A DNA stretch of 57,501 bases from Defluviitaleaceae bacterium (GTDB taxonomy: Bacteria > Bacillota > Clostridia > Lachnospirales > WQUN01), in assembly GCA_009786685.1 (NCBI GenBank), contig WQRQ01000001.1:1-57501 (forward strand). The letters run 5' to 3'. How positions within the stretch are numbered: the stretch's first letter is position 1; each line of letters starts with the position of its first letter. Under the pieces are notes generated by a model. It worked only from the letters and a program-made list of their open reading frames with translations. It had not been told where the DNA came from and ran no database searches. Positions 45,973 to 55,508 of the stretch are shown piece after piece. Made by a program: the position numbers and the translations under genes.

Positions 45973-47033
45973 TGCCAACAGGTATTTATATACACGTACC
46001 TTTCTGCGCTAAGAAATGTACTTACTGTGATTTTTTTTCTCAAGACCTTGGGGGGGAAACCAATCCCCCCATTTCAAAAGACTTTGATATTTATGTGCGA
46101 CGTATTGTAAGCGAGCTAAAATTTAGTGAGTTAGGGGAAATTGATACTGTATATATTGGGGGCGGCACGCCTACGGTGCTGCCTTCTTTTTTGCTTTGTG
46201 AAATCTTGGAGGCGGTGCAGGAGTTGGAATTAACGCCAAATGCAGAAATCACAGTGGAGGCAAATCCGGGTACGGTGGATTTGGAATATCTGGCGGCGTT
46301 GAAAGCGCATGGTGTAAACCGCCTAAGCTTTGGTTTGCAGGCTACGCAAGGGCGGCTGTTAAAAACCCTTGGGCGGATTCACACATTCGAGGAATTCAAG
46401 GAGAATTTTCGGCACGCACGTGCGGTGGGGTTTGCAAATATTAGCGTGGATGTGATGTTTGCGTTGCCGGGGCAGACGCTTGACTGCTGGCACGATACTC
46501 TCGCGGAAGTCATCGCTCTATCCCCCGAGCATATTTCTGCATACAGCTTAACCCCTGCGGAAGATACACCCTTATGGGCGCAACTCGAAAGCGGCAAGTT
46601 AACCCTGCCCGACGACAAAACCGACCGTGAGATGTACCACTCCGCCCGCAAAATTCTGGCCGATGCAGGCTTCGACCACTACGAAATCTCAAATTTCGCG
46701 AAACGCGGCTACGAGAGCCGACACAACATAAATTGCTGGACGATGAAGCCATACATTGGCTTTGGGGCGGGTGCTCATTCCTTCGACGGCAAAGCCCGCT
46801 GGGAAAGCGGCGGTAAAAAAACAAACCTTCATCCAAATGACCTAAATTCCGAAAAAATAATCCTGGGTCTGCGCCTAATGCGCGGTGTACACGAAAGCGA
46901 ATTCACACCCGCCTTTGGCAAGCAAATCGCAAAGCTAAAAAAAGACGGCCTGCTGGCGAGCCAACAAGACCGTCTATTTCTAACGCCGACGGGTATGGAT
47001 TTTGCTAATCGGGTTTTTGCGGAGTTTATTTAG
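45972..47033 (+). CDS. hemW: HemW-like radical SAM heme chaperone
   Basis: 'GIYIHVPFCAKKCTYCDFFS', 'YIGGGTPTVL', 'LSFGLQATQGRLLKTLGRIHT'. Start at ATG 45972. Confidence 0.93.
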   Translation: MPTGIYIHVPFCAKKCTYCDFFSQDLGGETNPPISKDFDIYVRRIVSELKFSELGEIDTVYIGGGTPTVLPSFLLCEILEAVQELELTPNAEITVEANPGTVDLEYLAALKAHGVNRLSFGLQATQGRLLKTLGRIHTFEEFKENFRHARAVGFANISVDVMFALPGQTLDCWHDTLAEVIALSPEHISAYSLTPAEDTPLWAQLESGKLTLPDDKTDREMYHSARKILADAGFDHYEISNFAKRGYESRHNINCWTMKPYIGFGAGAHSFDGKARWESGGKKTNLHPNDLNSEKIILGLRLMRGVHESEFTPAFGKQIAKLKKDGLLASQQDRLFLTPTGMDFANRVFAEFI

Positions 47034-47974
47034 AACATAAGCCCCATAACCATCATTACATAAATAAAAAGCGTAAGCGTGACGGAAGAAAACAACGTGG
47101 AGATTAGCACAATATTGCTTGCGGTATAGCTGTCTCCGCCCATTTCTACTACGGTGGAGTAGCCGGAAATCGCAGACGGCAACCCGCCCAGCACCATAAA
47201 CGCGGCTAGCTCTATGCCTCTAAAGCCAAGCAAGTAGGCCACCGTGGTAAATACTATGGGTAGTACAATAATTTTTATTATGGTAGCGACTACTGCGTAT
47301 TTTATTTTTTTGTCAAAACCGAGTATGGTAATGCCGCCGCCCAGGCAAAGCAACGCCATAGGCGTGGACATGCGAGAAAGGTCGGACAGCGTGCGGCCAA
47401 ATACATAGGGCAAATTTATATTAAACAACGAGAAAACAAATCCAAAAAACATGCCAATCATAAGCGGATTTTTTACAATAGAAATCAGCACCTGCAAAAG
47501 CTTAACCTTTTTGTCGGCATAAACCGAAAGCACAAAAATTGAGCAAATATTAACCACGGGTACACTGAGGGCGACCACCAACGCAAACACGGCAATGCCT
47601 TCGTCGCCTGCTAGGTTGCGCATAAGCGGAAGGCCGACAAAAACAGCATTGGAGCGGAACGCACCCTGTGTAAAGGCTCCGCGCACGTCTTTTTCTTTTA
47701 CAATAAAAAGAGAAATAGCCCATGCCGCCAAAAATGAAATAAACGTAGCACCCACACTAAAAGCCGCAAAACCAAAGCTCGCAAGCTGCGACAGGTCAGC
47801 ATTAAAAATACTGTCAAACAGCGAAATGGGAAGCAATATGTAAAAAACCATCCGATTACCCGCTGCAAAAAACTGCTTTGGCAAAAACTCCGTTCGCCGC
47901 AAAAAAAATCCTAATCCGATAAGCAAAAAAAGCGGTACAACGGTGTTTATACTAAAAATAAAATGACCAAACAT
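47030..47974 (-). CDS. AEC-family (auxin efflux carrier) transporter
   Basis: 'FLLIGLGFFLRRTEFLP', 'QGAFRSNAVFVGLPLM', 'GGLPSAISGYSTVVEMGGD'. Confidence 0.9.
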   Translation of the reverse strand: MFGHFIFSINTVVPLFLLIGLGFFLRRTEFLPKQFFAAGNRMVFYILLPISLFDSIFNADLSQLASFGFAAFSVGATFISFLAAWAISLFIVKEKDVRGAFTQGAFRSNAVFVGLPLMRNLAGDEGIAVFALVVALSVPVVNICSIFVLSVYADKKVKLLQVLISIVKNPLMIGMFFGFVFSLFNINLPYVFGRTLSDLSRMSTPMALLCLGGGITILGFDKKIKYAVVATIIKIIVLPIVFTTVAYLLGFRGIELAAFMVLGGLPSAISGYSTVVEMGGDSYTASNIVLISTLFSSVTLTLFIYVMMVMGLMF

Positions 47975-48020
47975 TAAACGACCTCCGACGTGCATATATT
48001 AAAAACGAGGGGGTAGAGAA

Positions 48021-49010
48021 GTGAACAAAATATCCGTAATAAAATACCGTGCCGCACTGGCGATAATGCTGCTTTGCGGCGCGATAATGCTGCTCCCGCA
48101 CACGCCCGCCATCTACCGGGAGCACGAAGCGGTATTCATAAAATCGGCGTCAACATCAAAAGCCTCTGTTGCCCGCGCTCATGGCGAAACCCCGCCCGTA
48201 CCGCGCTTTGTTCCGCTTTCGCAGAGCCAAATAATGCGGCTTTCCGATTTCAATTATCTCACAAGCAATATATTTTTAGCCGCCCCAAACACAATTTTAC
48301 TCGAATCCGACATAGACGTGCAAGAACTTTTAAACAAAGACCTAAGCATAGACACCACCATAGAAGGCTCGCAAATACTAATCTTCCACGCGCATTCCAT
48401 GGAGATGTTCGAAGACAGCGACCCCTCCGACCCCATGACAGGCGTATTTGGCGTAGGAGCGTACCTCGCGGAAATTTTGGAAGAGCGGCACGGAATCTCC
48501 GTAAAGCATTACATGGGACGCTTCGATGTAGTCGAAGGTCGCCCCCACCGCCCCGGCTCATACGAGCGGCTGGAGCCTGTGATAAAGCAGATTCTGGCGG
48601 ACAACCCTTCTATTCAAATGGTAATAGACCTGCACCGCGACGGCGTAGGACCCCACGTAGCACCTATGGTAACATATATAAACGGCAAACGCACCGCCAG
48701 AATCATGTTTGTAAACGGCCTAAGCCGCCAATACCGAGACGGCGAAATAAGACCCGTGCAGTGGCTGCCAAACCCCTACCGGCGCGAAAATCTTGCCCTA
48801 AGCCTAAACCTTCAGCTCGTGGCAAACCAACTATATCCCGGCCTCACCCGCAGAATCTACCTACTGCCATTTCGATATAGCCTGCACATGACCCCGTTAA
48901 GCATTCTCCTGGAGGTAGGCGCGCAAAATAATACCTTCCAAGAGGCTCTAAACGCCATGCACCCCACGGCAAACATAATCGCCGCCGTGATACTTGCAGA
49001 TAGAGCGTAA
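48021..49010 (+). CDS. spoIIP: stage II sporulation protein P
   Basis: 'ILIFHAHSMEMFED', 'MVIDLHRDGV', 'SILLEVGAQNNTFQEA'. Confidence 0.92.
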   Translation: MNKISVIKYRAALAIMLLCGAIMLLPHTPAIYREHEAVFIKSASTSKASVARAHGETPPVPRFVPLSQSQIMRLSDFNYLTSNIFLAAPNTILLESDIDVQELLNKDLSIDTTIEGSQILIFHAHSMEMFEDSDPSDPMTGVFGVGAYLAEILEERHGISVKHYMGRFDVVEGRPHRPGSYERLEPVIKQILADNPSIQMVIDLHRDGVGPHVAPMVTYINGKRTARIMFVNGLSRQYRDGEIRPVQWLPNPYRRENLALSLNLQLVANQLYPGLTRRIYLLPFRYSLHMTPLSILLEVGAQNNTFQEALNAMHPTANIIAAVILADRA

Positions 49011-49054
49011 ATCAGATATAATCGAAAAATGAAGGTGAAAGTGGGGTGCAGGCC

Positions 49055-49498
49055 ATGGACAGAGACGATAAAATATTAGAAATGCTGGTAAACCTATCAA
49101 ACGGTCAAACGAGGCTGGAAACAAAGATAGAAAAACTGGAAACCGACGTATCGGAGCTAAAAATCTCTGTAAAGAAATTGGAAACTTCGGTAGAAAAACT
49201 GGAAACTTCGGTAGAAAAACTGGAAACTTCCGTAGAAAAACTGGAAATCCAACTTGCGAATGTCGAAACAGACACAAAATCTCAAATAGAGCGATTAAGC
49301 CAAAGTGTAGCAGTAATAGAAGTGGAACACGGCAAAATGCTGGGTGTGTTATCCGACGGATACAGCCTAATGTCCGACAACATAAAAAAGCTGCTGCCAC
49401 CCGACGAAACAGAGGACTTAGTAACAGACGTTTCCATGTTAAAAAAAGTGGTTACAAGCCACTCACAAACATTCCAAAAAATGAAAGCTGCTATATAA
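49055..49498 (+). CDS. coiled-coil protein with heptad repeats
   Basis: LETSVEKLETSVEKLETSVEKLE. Confidence 0.75.
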   Translation: MDRDDKILEMLVNLSNGQTRLETKIEKLETDVSELKISVKKLETSVEKLETSVEKLETSVEKLEIQLANVETDTKSQIERLSQSVAVIEVEHGKMLGVLSDGYSLMSDNIKKLLPPDETEDLVTDVSMLKKVVTSHSQTFQKMKAAI

Positions 49499-49540
49499 AA
49501 AGCGTGTCAGACCTTGTAATCAAAGGGACGGCACGCTTTT
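49497..49540 (+). terminator. intrinsic terminator
   Basis: AAAAAGCGTGTC...GGCACGCTTTTTT. Confidence 0.75.
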
Positions 49541-49602
49541 TTCAAAATCATCAAACTACAGAGGATTAATCCGCTATAAAATGCTTGCGAGGTGATTTTT
49601 TA

Positions 49603-50367
49603 ATGCTAAAACATCTGAAATCGAAAAAAGCCCGTGATGAATCCGGCCTTTTTATGGTCGAGGGCGAAAAATTTATCGCGGAAATCCCGGAGAGCTACAC
49701 CATCATCCGGTACATCGCCTCGCGCAAATATGCCGACACCCACGACCTTGCCCCATACAATACCCGCGCACGTTGTGAGGTGGTACGGGACAGTATCTTC
49801 AAAAGCTTGGCCGACACTGTTACGCCGCAGGGCATAATCGCCGTGTGTGAAAAAATCCCGCACACCCTCGACGCTATTCTCCAAGGTAGAGGGGAATTAA
49901 TTCGCTATACGCCATTCATTTTAATGGGCGAAAACCTTAATGACCCCGGCAATGTTGGTACGCTTATTCGAACGGCGGCTGCCGCAGGCGCAAGCGGTGC
50001 GATATTTACGCAAGGTAGCTGCGACGTCTACAGCCCTAAAGTTTTGCGTGCGGCGGCGGGTGCAGTTCTTAGGTTGCCCATTATCACAAACGCTAACGCT
50101 GCCGATACCTTCGCCGCGCTCGCTGCCGCCGATGTCCCCGTTTTCGCAGCGCACCCACGCGGCGACACTCTTCCATACGATACAAATATGCGCGACAGCC
50201 TCTGCCTTCTAATCGGCAACGAATCCCACGGTATTTCCCAAGCCGCCCAAGCCGCCGCCCACACCCTCATCCGTCTCCCCATGACAAGCTCCACAGAATC
50301 TCTAAACGCCTCCGTAGCGGGCAGTATTTTGCTCTACGAAGCCGTTAGGCAGAGGTTAAAAACATGA
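49603..50367 (+). CDS. SpoU/TrmH-family RNA methyltransferase
   Basis: 'LMGENLNDPGNVGTLIRTAAAAGASGAIF', 'LLIGNESHGIS', 'IRLPMTSSTESLNASVAGSILLYE'. Confidence 0.94.
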   Translation: MLKHLKSKKARDESGLFMVEGEKFIAEIPESYTIIRYIASRKYADTHDLAPYNTRARCEVVRDSIFKSLADTVTPQGIIAVCEKIPHTLDAILQGRGELIRYTPFILMGENLNDPGNVGTLIRTAAAAGASGAIFTQGSCDVYSPKVLRAAAGAVLRLPIITNANAADTFAALAAADVPVFAAHPRGDTLPYDTNMRDSLCLLIGNESHGISQAAQAAAHTLIRLPMTSSTESLNASVAGSILLYEAVRQRLKT

Positions 50368-51359
50368 AAAAAAATATAATCCTCGCAATATTTACGATTT
50401 TGATATTCGTTGGGTGCGCAGGCAGCGAAACAATAAACGACAACCCAATATACGACGAGCGCGTAATCCATTTGCCGCCCGAGCGTAGCCCCACACCTAC
50501 ACCTACCCCCATGCTAACCCCCGCACCCACCCCTACCGAGCCTCCCATCCCCTTCTACGACGAATCCGTAGAGCTTGCAGTAACGGATTATTTAAGATGG
50601 AATTTCGACGAGCCGCTCACCAACGCAGAAAAACTTGAAATAATGCAAAATATGTCCCATCTAATCATTTGGGTCTACTGGACGGACTTTACAACACTGG
50701 CGGATTTGCCGCGATACATGCCAAATCTGCAAACTGTCTACATGCTAATCCGCTGGTACAAAACTAAATGCGCTGATTTGTTTTTATACTTGGCGGAGTT
50801 GGACAACCTTGTCGGTGTTTCCATGTTTCTAAGTGGGCTTACGCAGGACGCTCTGGATTTTTTCCATTCGCTGGACTTGGAATACCTCAATATCGAATAC
50901 GCCATGGTTTTCGAAGGCGCGACCGTGGAATTGGAGCGCGCCCCGTTGGAAATGCTTTCCCTGCATGGGGCGGACTTTGCGCGGGGTGAGATTTGCGGCG
51001 GCGAAATTTTCGGCTACATCCGCATTATCCAAAACAACAAAGCCTACGAGTTGCTTGAGGCAGGCTTATCGGAGTATCCGTACTTTCATTGGTTCGCAGA
51101 GGGCGGCCACCCCACCGCGCTGCTTGTTTCGCAGCTACATGACAGCACCCCGCATCATATCTACACCTTGGACATTCCCGGTCGCACCTCTACCGCCTCC
51201 GGCCTTATAATAAAAGACGTAAACGATGACGGCATGGATGACATAGTCGTACAGTTGGGACGCGTCGGGCAATTCCGAAACATCCCGTACTATACCACCT
51301 TCATATACCAAAACGGACGCTATATTTACGCCCCCGACTATGCTACAATAACCCCATGA
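50364..51359 (+). CDS. hypothetical lipoprotein with Thr-Pro linker
   Basis: Lipobox 'ILIFVGCAGS'; PTPTPTPMLTPAPTPTEP. Confidence 0.75.
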   Translation: MKKNIILAIFTILIFVGCAGSETINDNPIYDERVIHLPPERSPTPTPTPMLTPAPTPTEPPIPFYDESVELAVTDYLRWNFDEPLTNAEKLEIMQNMSHLIIWVYWTDFTTLADLPRYMPNLQTVYMLIRWYKTKCADLFLYLAELDNLVGVSMFLSGLTQDALDFFHSLDLEYLNIEYAMVFEGATVELERAPLEMLSLHGADFARGEICGGEIFGYIRIIQNNKAYELLEAGLSEYPYFHWFAEGGHPTALLVSQLHDSTPHHIYTLDIPGRTSTASGLIIKDVNDDGMDDIVVQLGRVGQFRNIPYYTTFIYQNGRYIYAPDYATITP

Positions 51360-53650
51360 GCTTGGAAAATTCCCTAACCCTCGAAGGCATAATCGAGAGT
51401 ATAATATTCCATAACGAAGACAACGGCTACACCGTGTTTTCCATACAGCCTGCAAATGAAAGCGAAGACTTCGACGAGGACGAAGAAATCACCTGCACAG
51501 GCTTTCTTTCCAACCCCCTCGAAGGCGAAAACATCGTCGCAGAAGGTACATATGTAGAAAATCCCAAATACGGACGCCAGTTTGCCGTATCCCGTTCCGA
51601 GCGCGTAAAACCAAGTACACTCGCAGGCATAGAAAAATACCTCGCCTCCGGCGTAATAAAAGGAATAGGCGCGAAAACCGCACGCCTTATCGTCGCACGC
51701 TTTGGCGAAGACTCCTTCGACGTAATAGAAAACGACCCGGAAAAACTATCCCGCATAAAGGGCATATCCCTAAAAAAAGCACTTTCCCTCTCCGAGAGCT
51801 TTCACGCCCAGCACGACCAACGCAACGCCATGCTCTTTCTCCAATCCAACGGCATAACCCCTGCCGCCGCCATGAAAATCTACAAACGCTACAAAGAAGA
51901 AACAATCACCGCCGTAAAACAAAATCCCTACCGCCTCGCAGACGACATAGACGGCATAGGCTTTAAAACCGCCGACGCCATCGCCTACCGCCTCGGCGTC
52001 TCCCGCGACGCACCCGACCGCATATCGGCAGGTGTACGCTTCTGCCTGTGGGAAGCCACCGCCGAAGGCCACACATACATGCCCACCGCAGCCCTAATCC
52101 GCCAATCAGCAGAACTCCTATACTGCGACCCCGCCCTCGTAGAAAACGAACTCGCCCAAATGCAAATGGAACGCCACATAATCCGAGAAATCCCCGCCCC
52201 CGAAGAAGACCCAATCGTATTCGCAAGCGCACTATATTACGCAGAGTTAAAAGTCGCTCGGAAATTGACAAGCCTTAAAACCGTGGGGGCTTTGCCCGGG
52301 GAAGCAGCAAGCGAAGCGCGCACGTCATCACCCCCCCACGAACTTTTTAAAAAAAGTTCGACAAAAACTGATATTACGTTGTCACACAGTCAACAACAAG
52401 CTGTTATTGCCGCGACTACGCAGGGTGTTCTTATCTTGACCGGCGGGCCTGGTACGGGGAAGACTACCACGATTAATGCGATTATTAGTTTGTTGGAGCA
52501 GCAGGAGTTAACGGTTACGCTTGCCGCGCCTACGGGGCGTGCTGCAAAGCGTATGTCCGAGACCACCGGTCGTGAGGCTAAGACGATTCACCGTTTGCTG
52601 GAGGTAGAATTTATGTCGGAAAACTCCCGCCGCCAAACCTTTCGGAAAGGCGAGGACGACCCTTTGGAGACGGATGTGCTTATTGTTGATGAGTGTTCTA
52701 TGATAGATATTCTTTTGATGAAGAGTTTGTTGGACGCGGTGGCCGATGGTACGCGGCTTATTCTTGTGGGGGATGTTGACCAATTGCCGTCTGTGGGTGC
52801 GGGCAATGTTTTAAAGGACCTTATTGCTTCCGAGTGCCTGCCTGTTGCGCGTCTTACGGAAATCTTTCGCCAAGCCGCCGAAAGTGCGATTATCACCAAT
52901 GCCCACAGGATAAATAAGGGTGATTATCCCGAGCTTAATGATAAGGAAAAGGATTTCTTCTTTATTAGTCGTCACAGTCCCGAGGATGCGTTGCAAACTA
53001 TTCTCGACCTCATTGCGACACGGTTGCCGGCTTATAAAAAATTTGACCCGTTGCACGATATACAGGTGCTTACGCCTATGCGGAAGTCGCTTCTTGGTGT
53101 CATGCACTTAAATACCATTTTGCAGGCGCGGTTAAACCCTCCGTCCGTAGAAAAACGTGAGCGAGAATACGGCACAGTTACCTTTCGCGAAGGCGATAAG
53201 GTAATGCAAATCCGAAACAACTACGACGCCGTTTGGGAAAGCTTTAACGAGCGCGGACATAGGGTAGACTTTGGGGAAGGCGTATTTAACGGCGATATGG
53301 GAATCATCCGCTCCATAGGCGATGATGATGGCCTTGTCGTGCAGTTTGACGATAATCGCCGCGTAAATTACAGCTTCTCCCAGCTCGACGAGCTGGAACT
53401 CGCATATGCCGTCACTGTCCACAAATCCCAAGGCAGTGAGTATCGCGCCGTCATTATTCCAATCTTCAGCGGCCCGCCAATGCTCTTTACTCGCAATCTG
53501 CTCTACACCGCCGTCACTCGCGCCCGCGAGCTTGCCGTCCTCGTAGGTCTACCGGAAACCATGCTCCGCATGATTGATAACAACAAAATAACAGGCAGGT
53601 ACACAGCACTGGCACGACGCCTAAAAGACATGAATGAAATGAGCGAATAA
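51356..53650 (+). CDS. recD2: RecD2-like ATP-dependent helicase
   Basis: 'LTGGPGTGKTTTINAII', 'VDECSMIDILLMKSLL', 'LVGDVDQLPSVGAGNVLKDLI', 'YAVTVHKSQGSEYRAVI'; N-terminal HhH region. Confidence 0.96.
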   Translation: MSLENSLTLEGIIESIIFHNEDNGYTVFSIQPANESEDFDEDEEITCTGFLSNPLEGENIVAEGTYVENPKYGRQFAVSRSERVKPSTLAGIEKYLASGVIKGIGAKTARLIVARFGEDSFDVIENDPEKLSRIKGISLKKALSLSESFHAQHDQRNAMLFLQSNGITPAAAMKIYKRYKEETITAVKQNPYRLADDIDGIGFKTADAIAYRLGVSRDAPDRISAGVRFCLWEATAEGHTYMPTAALIRQSAELLYCDPALVENELAQMQMERHIIREIPAPEEDPIVFASALYYAELKVARKLTSLKTVGALPGEAASEARTSSPPHELFKKSSTKTDITLSHSQQQAVIAATTQGVLILTGGPGTGKTTTINAIISLLEQQELTVTLAAPTGRAAKRMSETTGREAKTIHRLLEVEFMSENSRRQTFRKGEDDPLETDVLIVDECSMIDILLMKSLLDAVADGTRLILVGDVDQLPSVGAGNVLKDLIASECLPVARLTEIFRQAAESAIITNAHRINKGDYPELNDKEKDFFFISRHSPEDALQTILDLIATRLPAYKKFDPLHDIQVLTPMRKSLLGVMHLNTILQARLNPPSVEKREREYGTVTFREGDKVMQIRNNYDAVWESFNERGHRVDFGEGVFNGDMGIIRSIGDDDGLVVQFDDNRRVNYSFSQLDELELAYAVTVHKSQGSEYRAVIIPIFSGPPMLFTRNLLYTAVTRARELAVLVGLPETMLRMIDNNKITGRYTALARRLKDMNEMSE
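52278..52370 (+). repeat. palindromic element inserted in frame within recD2
   Basis: GGGCTTTGCCC, GTGGGGG/CCCCCAC and GAACTTTTT-aa-AAAAAGTTC stems; matches the intergenic element at 39352-39411. Confidence 0.65.
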
Positions 53651-53651
53651 T

Positions 53652-54365
53652 GTGCAAACCCTCCTCGACTGGATATACCCCCCAACCTGCATAGCCTGCA
53701 AAGCTCTCCTTCCGTTAAATGAGCCGGAGCGTTTTATTTGCGTGTCTTGTCGCGATATCTTTGAGCCAATCCTTCATCCAAATTGCCTAAAATGTGGTGC
53801 GCCCACCGACGCCCCTGTGGTGCATTGCGCCTCCTGCCGCGGTAGGAAATTCTACTTTTCTCATAACATCTCCACATTTACATACGATGAGCTTATGCGA
53901 GAGCTTATCAACGACATGAAATTCAACCGCAAAAAGCGCGTAGCACAAGGCCTTGGGATTTTATGGGCAAATTCAACCGACCGTAATTTATCGTCAGTTG
54001 ATTTTTTTATTCCCGTACCTATGCACCGCAAAAAGCAAAACGAGCGCGGCTTTAATCAGGCCGAGACCCTAACAATTCCTCTCGCAAAAGCCTTCCAAAT
54101 CCCTATGCTGCCCATTCTTGCCCGTACTGTAGATACCGTTCCCCAGTCCGAGGTTCACCCCTCCCGCCGCGCAGAAAACGTAAAAGACATCTTCTTGGTA
54201 ACAGACCCTTCTGCCGTAAAAAATAAAAACATAATCCTAACCGACGACATTTTTACCACGGGCGCGAGCCTAAACGAGTGCGCAAAAGCCCTAAAAAAAG
54301 CGGGTGCGGGGGATATCTCATGTATGACATTAGCAATTTCCGTAAAAAATAACGATAACCCCTAA
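53652..54365 (+). CDS. ComF-family phosphoribosyltransferase-like protein
   Basis: 'PPTCIACKALLPLNE...LKCGAPTD', 'RKKQNERGFNQAETL', 'NIILTDDIFTTGASLNECAKALKKAGA'. Confidence 0.93.
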   Translation: MQTLLDWIYPPTCIACKALLPLNEPERFICVSCRDIFEPILHPNCLKCGAPTDAPVVHCASCRGRKFYFSHNISTFTYDELMRELINDMKFNRKKRVAQGLGILWANSTDRNLSSVDFFIPVPMHRKKQNERGFNQAETLTIPLAKAFQIPMLPILARTVDTVPQSEVHPSRRAENVKDIFLVTDPSAVKNKNIILTDDIFTTGASLNECAKALKKAGAGDISCMTLAISVKNNDNP

Positions 54366-54410
54366 TCAAATCGCCCAATACTGCCGATAAAATAATTGAC
54401 AAACAAAATC

Positions 54411-54513
54411 GCTGCGTAAAACGCAGCCCCGCAGTGCGACAAAGTCGCGTGAGGAAGCTGACGTCGGGCTTTGCCCGACCGGAGCGGCGGGGTAGTAGGG
54501 GCAGAGCCCCTAC
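54411..54513. repeat. cluster of four perfect mini-hairpins with 3-nt loops
   Basis: GCTGCGT-aaa-ACGCAGC, GCGAC-aaa-GTCGC, GTCGGGC-ttt-GCCCGAC, GTAGGGGC-aga-GCCCCTAC. Confidence 0.85.
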
Positions 54514-54534
54514 TTAAACAGAAAGGAGGGCTTG

Positions 54535-54807
54535 ATGATGGACATGAGAATATCCAGTGTGATGAGTGCCTACAGTGCGCAAACCACAAGACCGGCGGCT
54601 AGGACTGCGCGTACAGACAGTAGAGCAGCCGAAACAGACAGAGTCTCTTTATCGGCCCAGGCAGGAGAATATCAAACGGCACGGAGGGCGATAGCCAATA
54701 CGCCGGACATTCGAGAAAGCTTGGTAAATCGTATACAGGAAATGCTTGACGCAGGCACATACCGCGTTAGTTCGCAAGATGTCGCTACAAGCATACTCAG
54801 GGGATAG
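54535..54807 (+). CDS. flgM: flagellar anti-sigma factor
   Basis: 'RVSLSAQAGEYQTARRAIANTPDIRESLVNRIQEMLDAGTYRVSSQDVATSIL'. Confidence 0.9.
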   Translation: MMDMRISSVMSAYSAQTTRPAARTARTDSRAAETDRVSLSAQAGEYQTARRAIANTPDIRESLVNRIQEMLDAGTYRVSSQDVATSILRG

Positions 54808-54825
54808 TCTTCAAAAATACAAGGA

Positions 54826-54834
54826 TGTTATAAT
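54826..54834 (+). promoter_or_regulatory. extended -10 element (TGtTATAAT), candidate flgN-flgK promoter
   Basis: Consensus TGnTATAAT upstream of flgN. Confidence 0.5.
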
Positions 54835-54917
54835 CAGGCTCTTTTGGAGAGTGCGAACTTGTTCGCGCCAACAGCTTCCGAAAGAGTCTTTATATTGAAT
54901 CCGGAAAGGCGCGAAAA

Positions 54918-55430
54918 ATGGCAGGCATGATAGACCAGCTCGTAGATGTAATGAAAGAACAAACAGAACGCCATACAGAGCTATACGGCCTTTCGTTAGA
55001 AGAAAAAGACGCGATTATCAAAAACGAAATAGACACCTTGCAAAACTTGGTAAATCTAAAAAACATGGTAATTTCGCAAAACAATCGTTTGGAAAAAAAC
55101 CGCATAGCACTCGTCAAAGACATAGCCGACGTAATGCTATTAAAAAAGGATGACGACCTGTCCCTGGCGGACATAATAGAAATCCTAAAAGACCGACCCG
55201 AAGAGCAAGAAAAACTGCGAGAATCGGGCAAGGCTCTCCGCGAAGCGGTAGAAAAACTAAGAGAAATCAACGAAATAAATAAATCTTTACTGGAAAGCTC
55301 GATGGAGTTTGTAGAATACTCGCTAAACGCGTTACGTTCTACGATAGCACCCGAGCCTACACCATACCCGACACGCCCGATAAACGGCGGCGACAGTCCG
55401 GGAGCAGGGACATTTAACGCAATGAGATAA
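54918..55430 (+). CDS. flgN: flagellar export chaperone FlgN-like
   Basis: Coiled coil 'LVDVMKEQTERHTELYGLSLEEKDAIIKNEIDTLQNLVNLKNMVISQNNRLEKNR' between flgM and flgK. Confidence 0.85.
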   Translation: MAGMIDQLVDVMKEQTERHTELYGLSLEEKDAIIKNEIDTLQNLVNLKNMVISQNNRLEKNRIALVKDIADVMLLKKDDDLSLADIIEILKDRPEEQEKLRESGKALREAVEKLREINEINKSLLESSMEFVEYSLNALRSTIAPEPTPYPTRPINGGDSPGAGTFNAMR

Positions 55431-55508
55431 TATCCACCCCGGTCGGGCGAAGCCCGATGCAGCGAGGGGGCTTGGGGGCGTAGCCCCCATTGAGAAGGGG
55501 ATTTTAGT

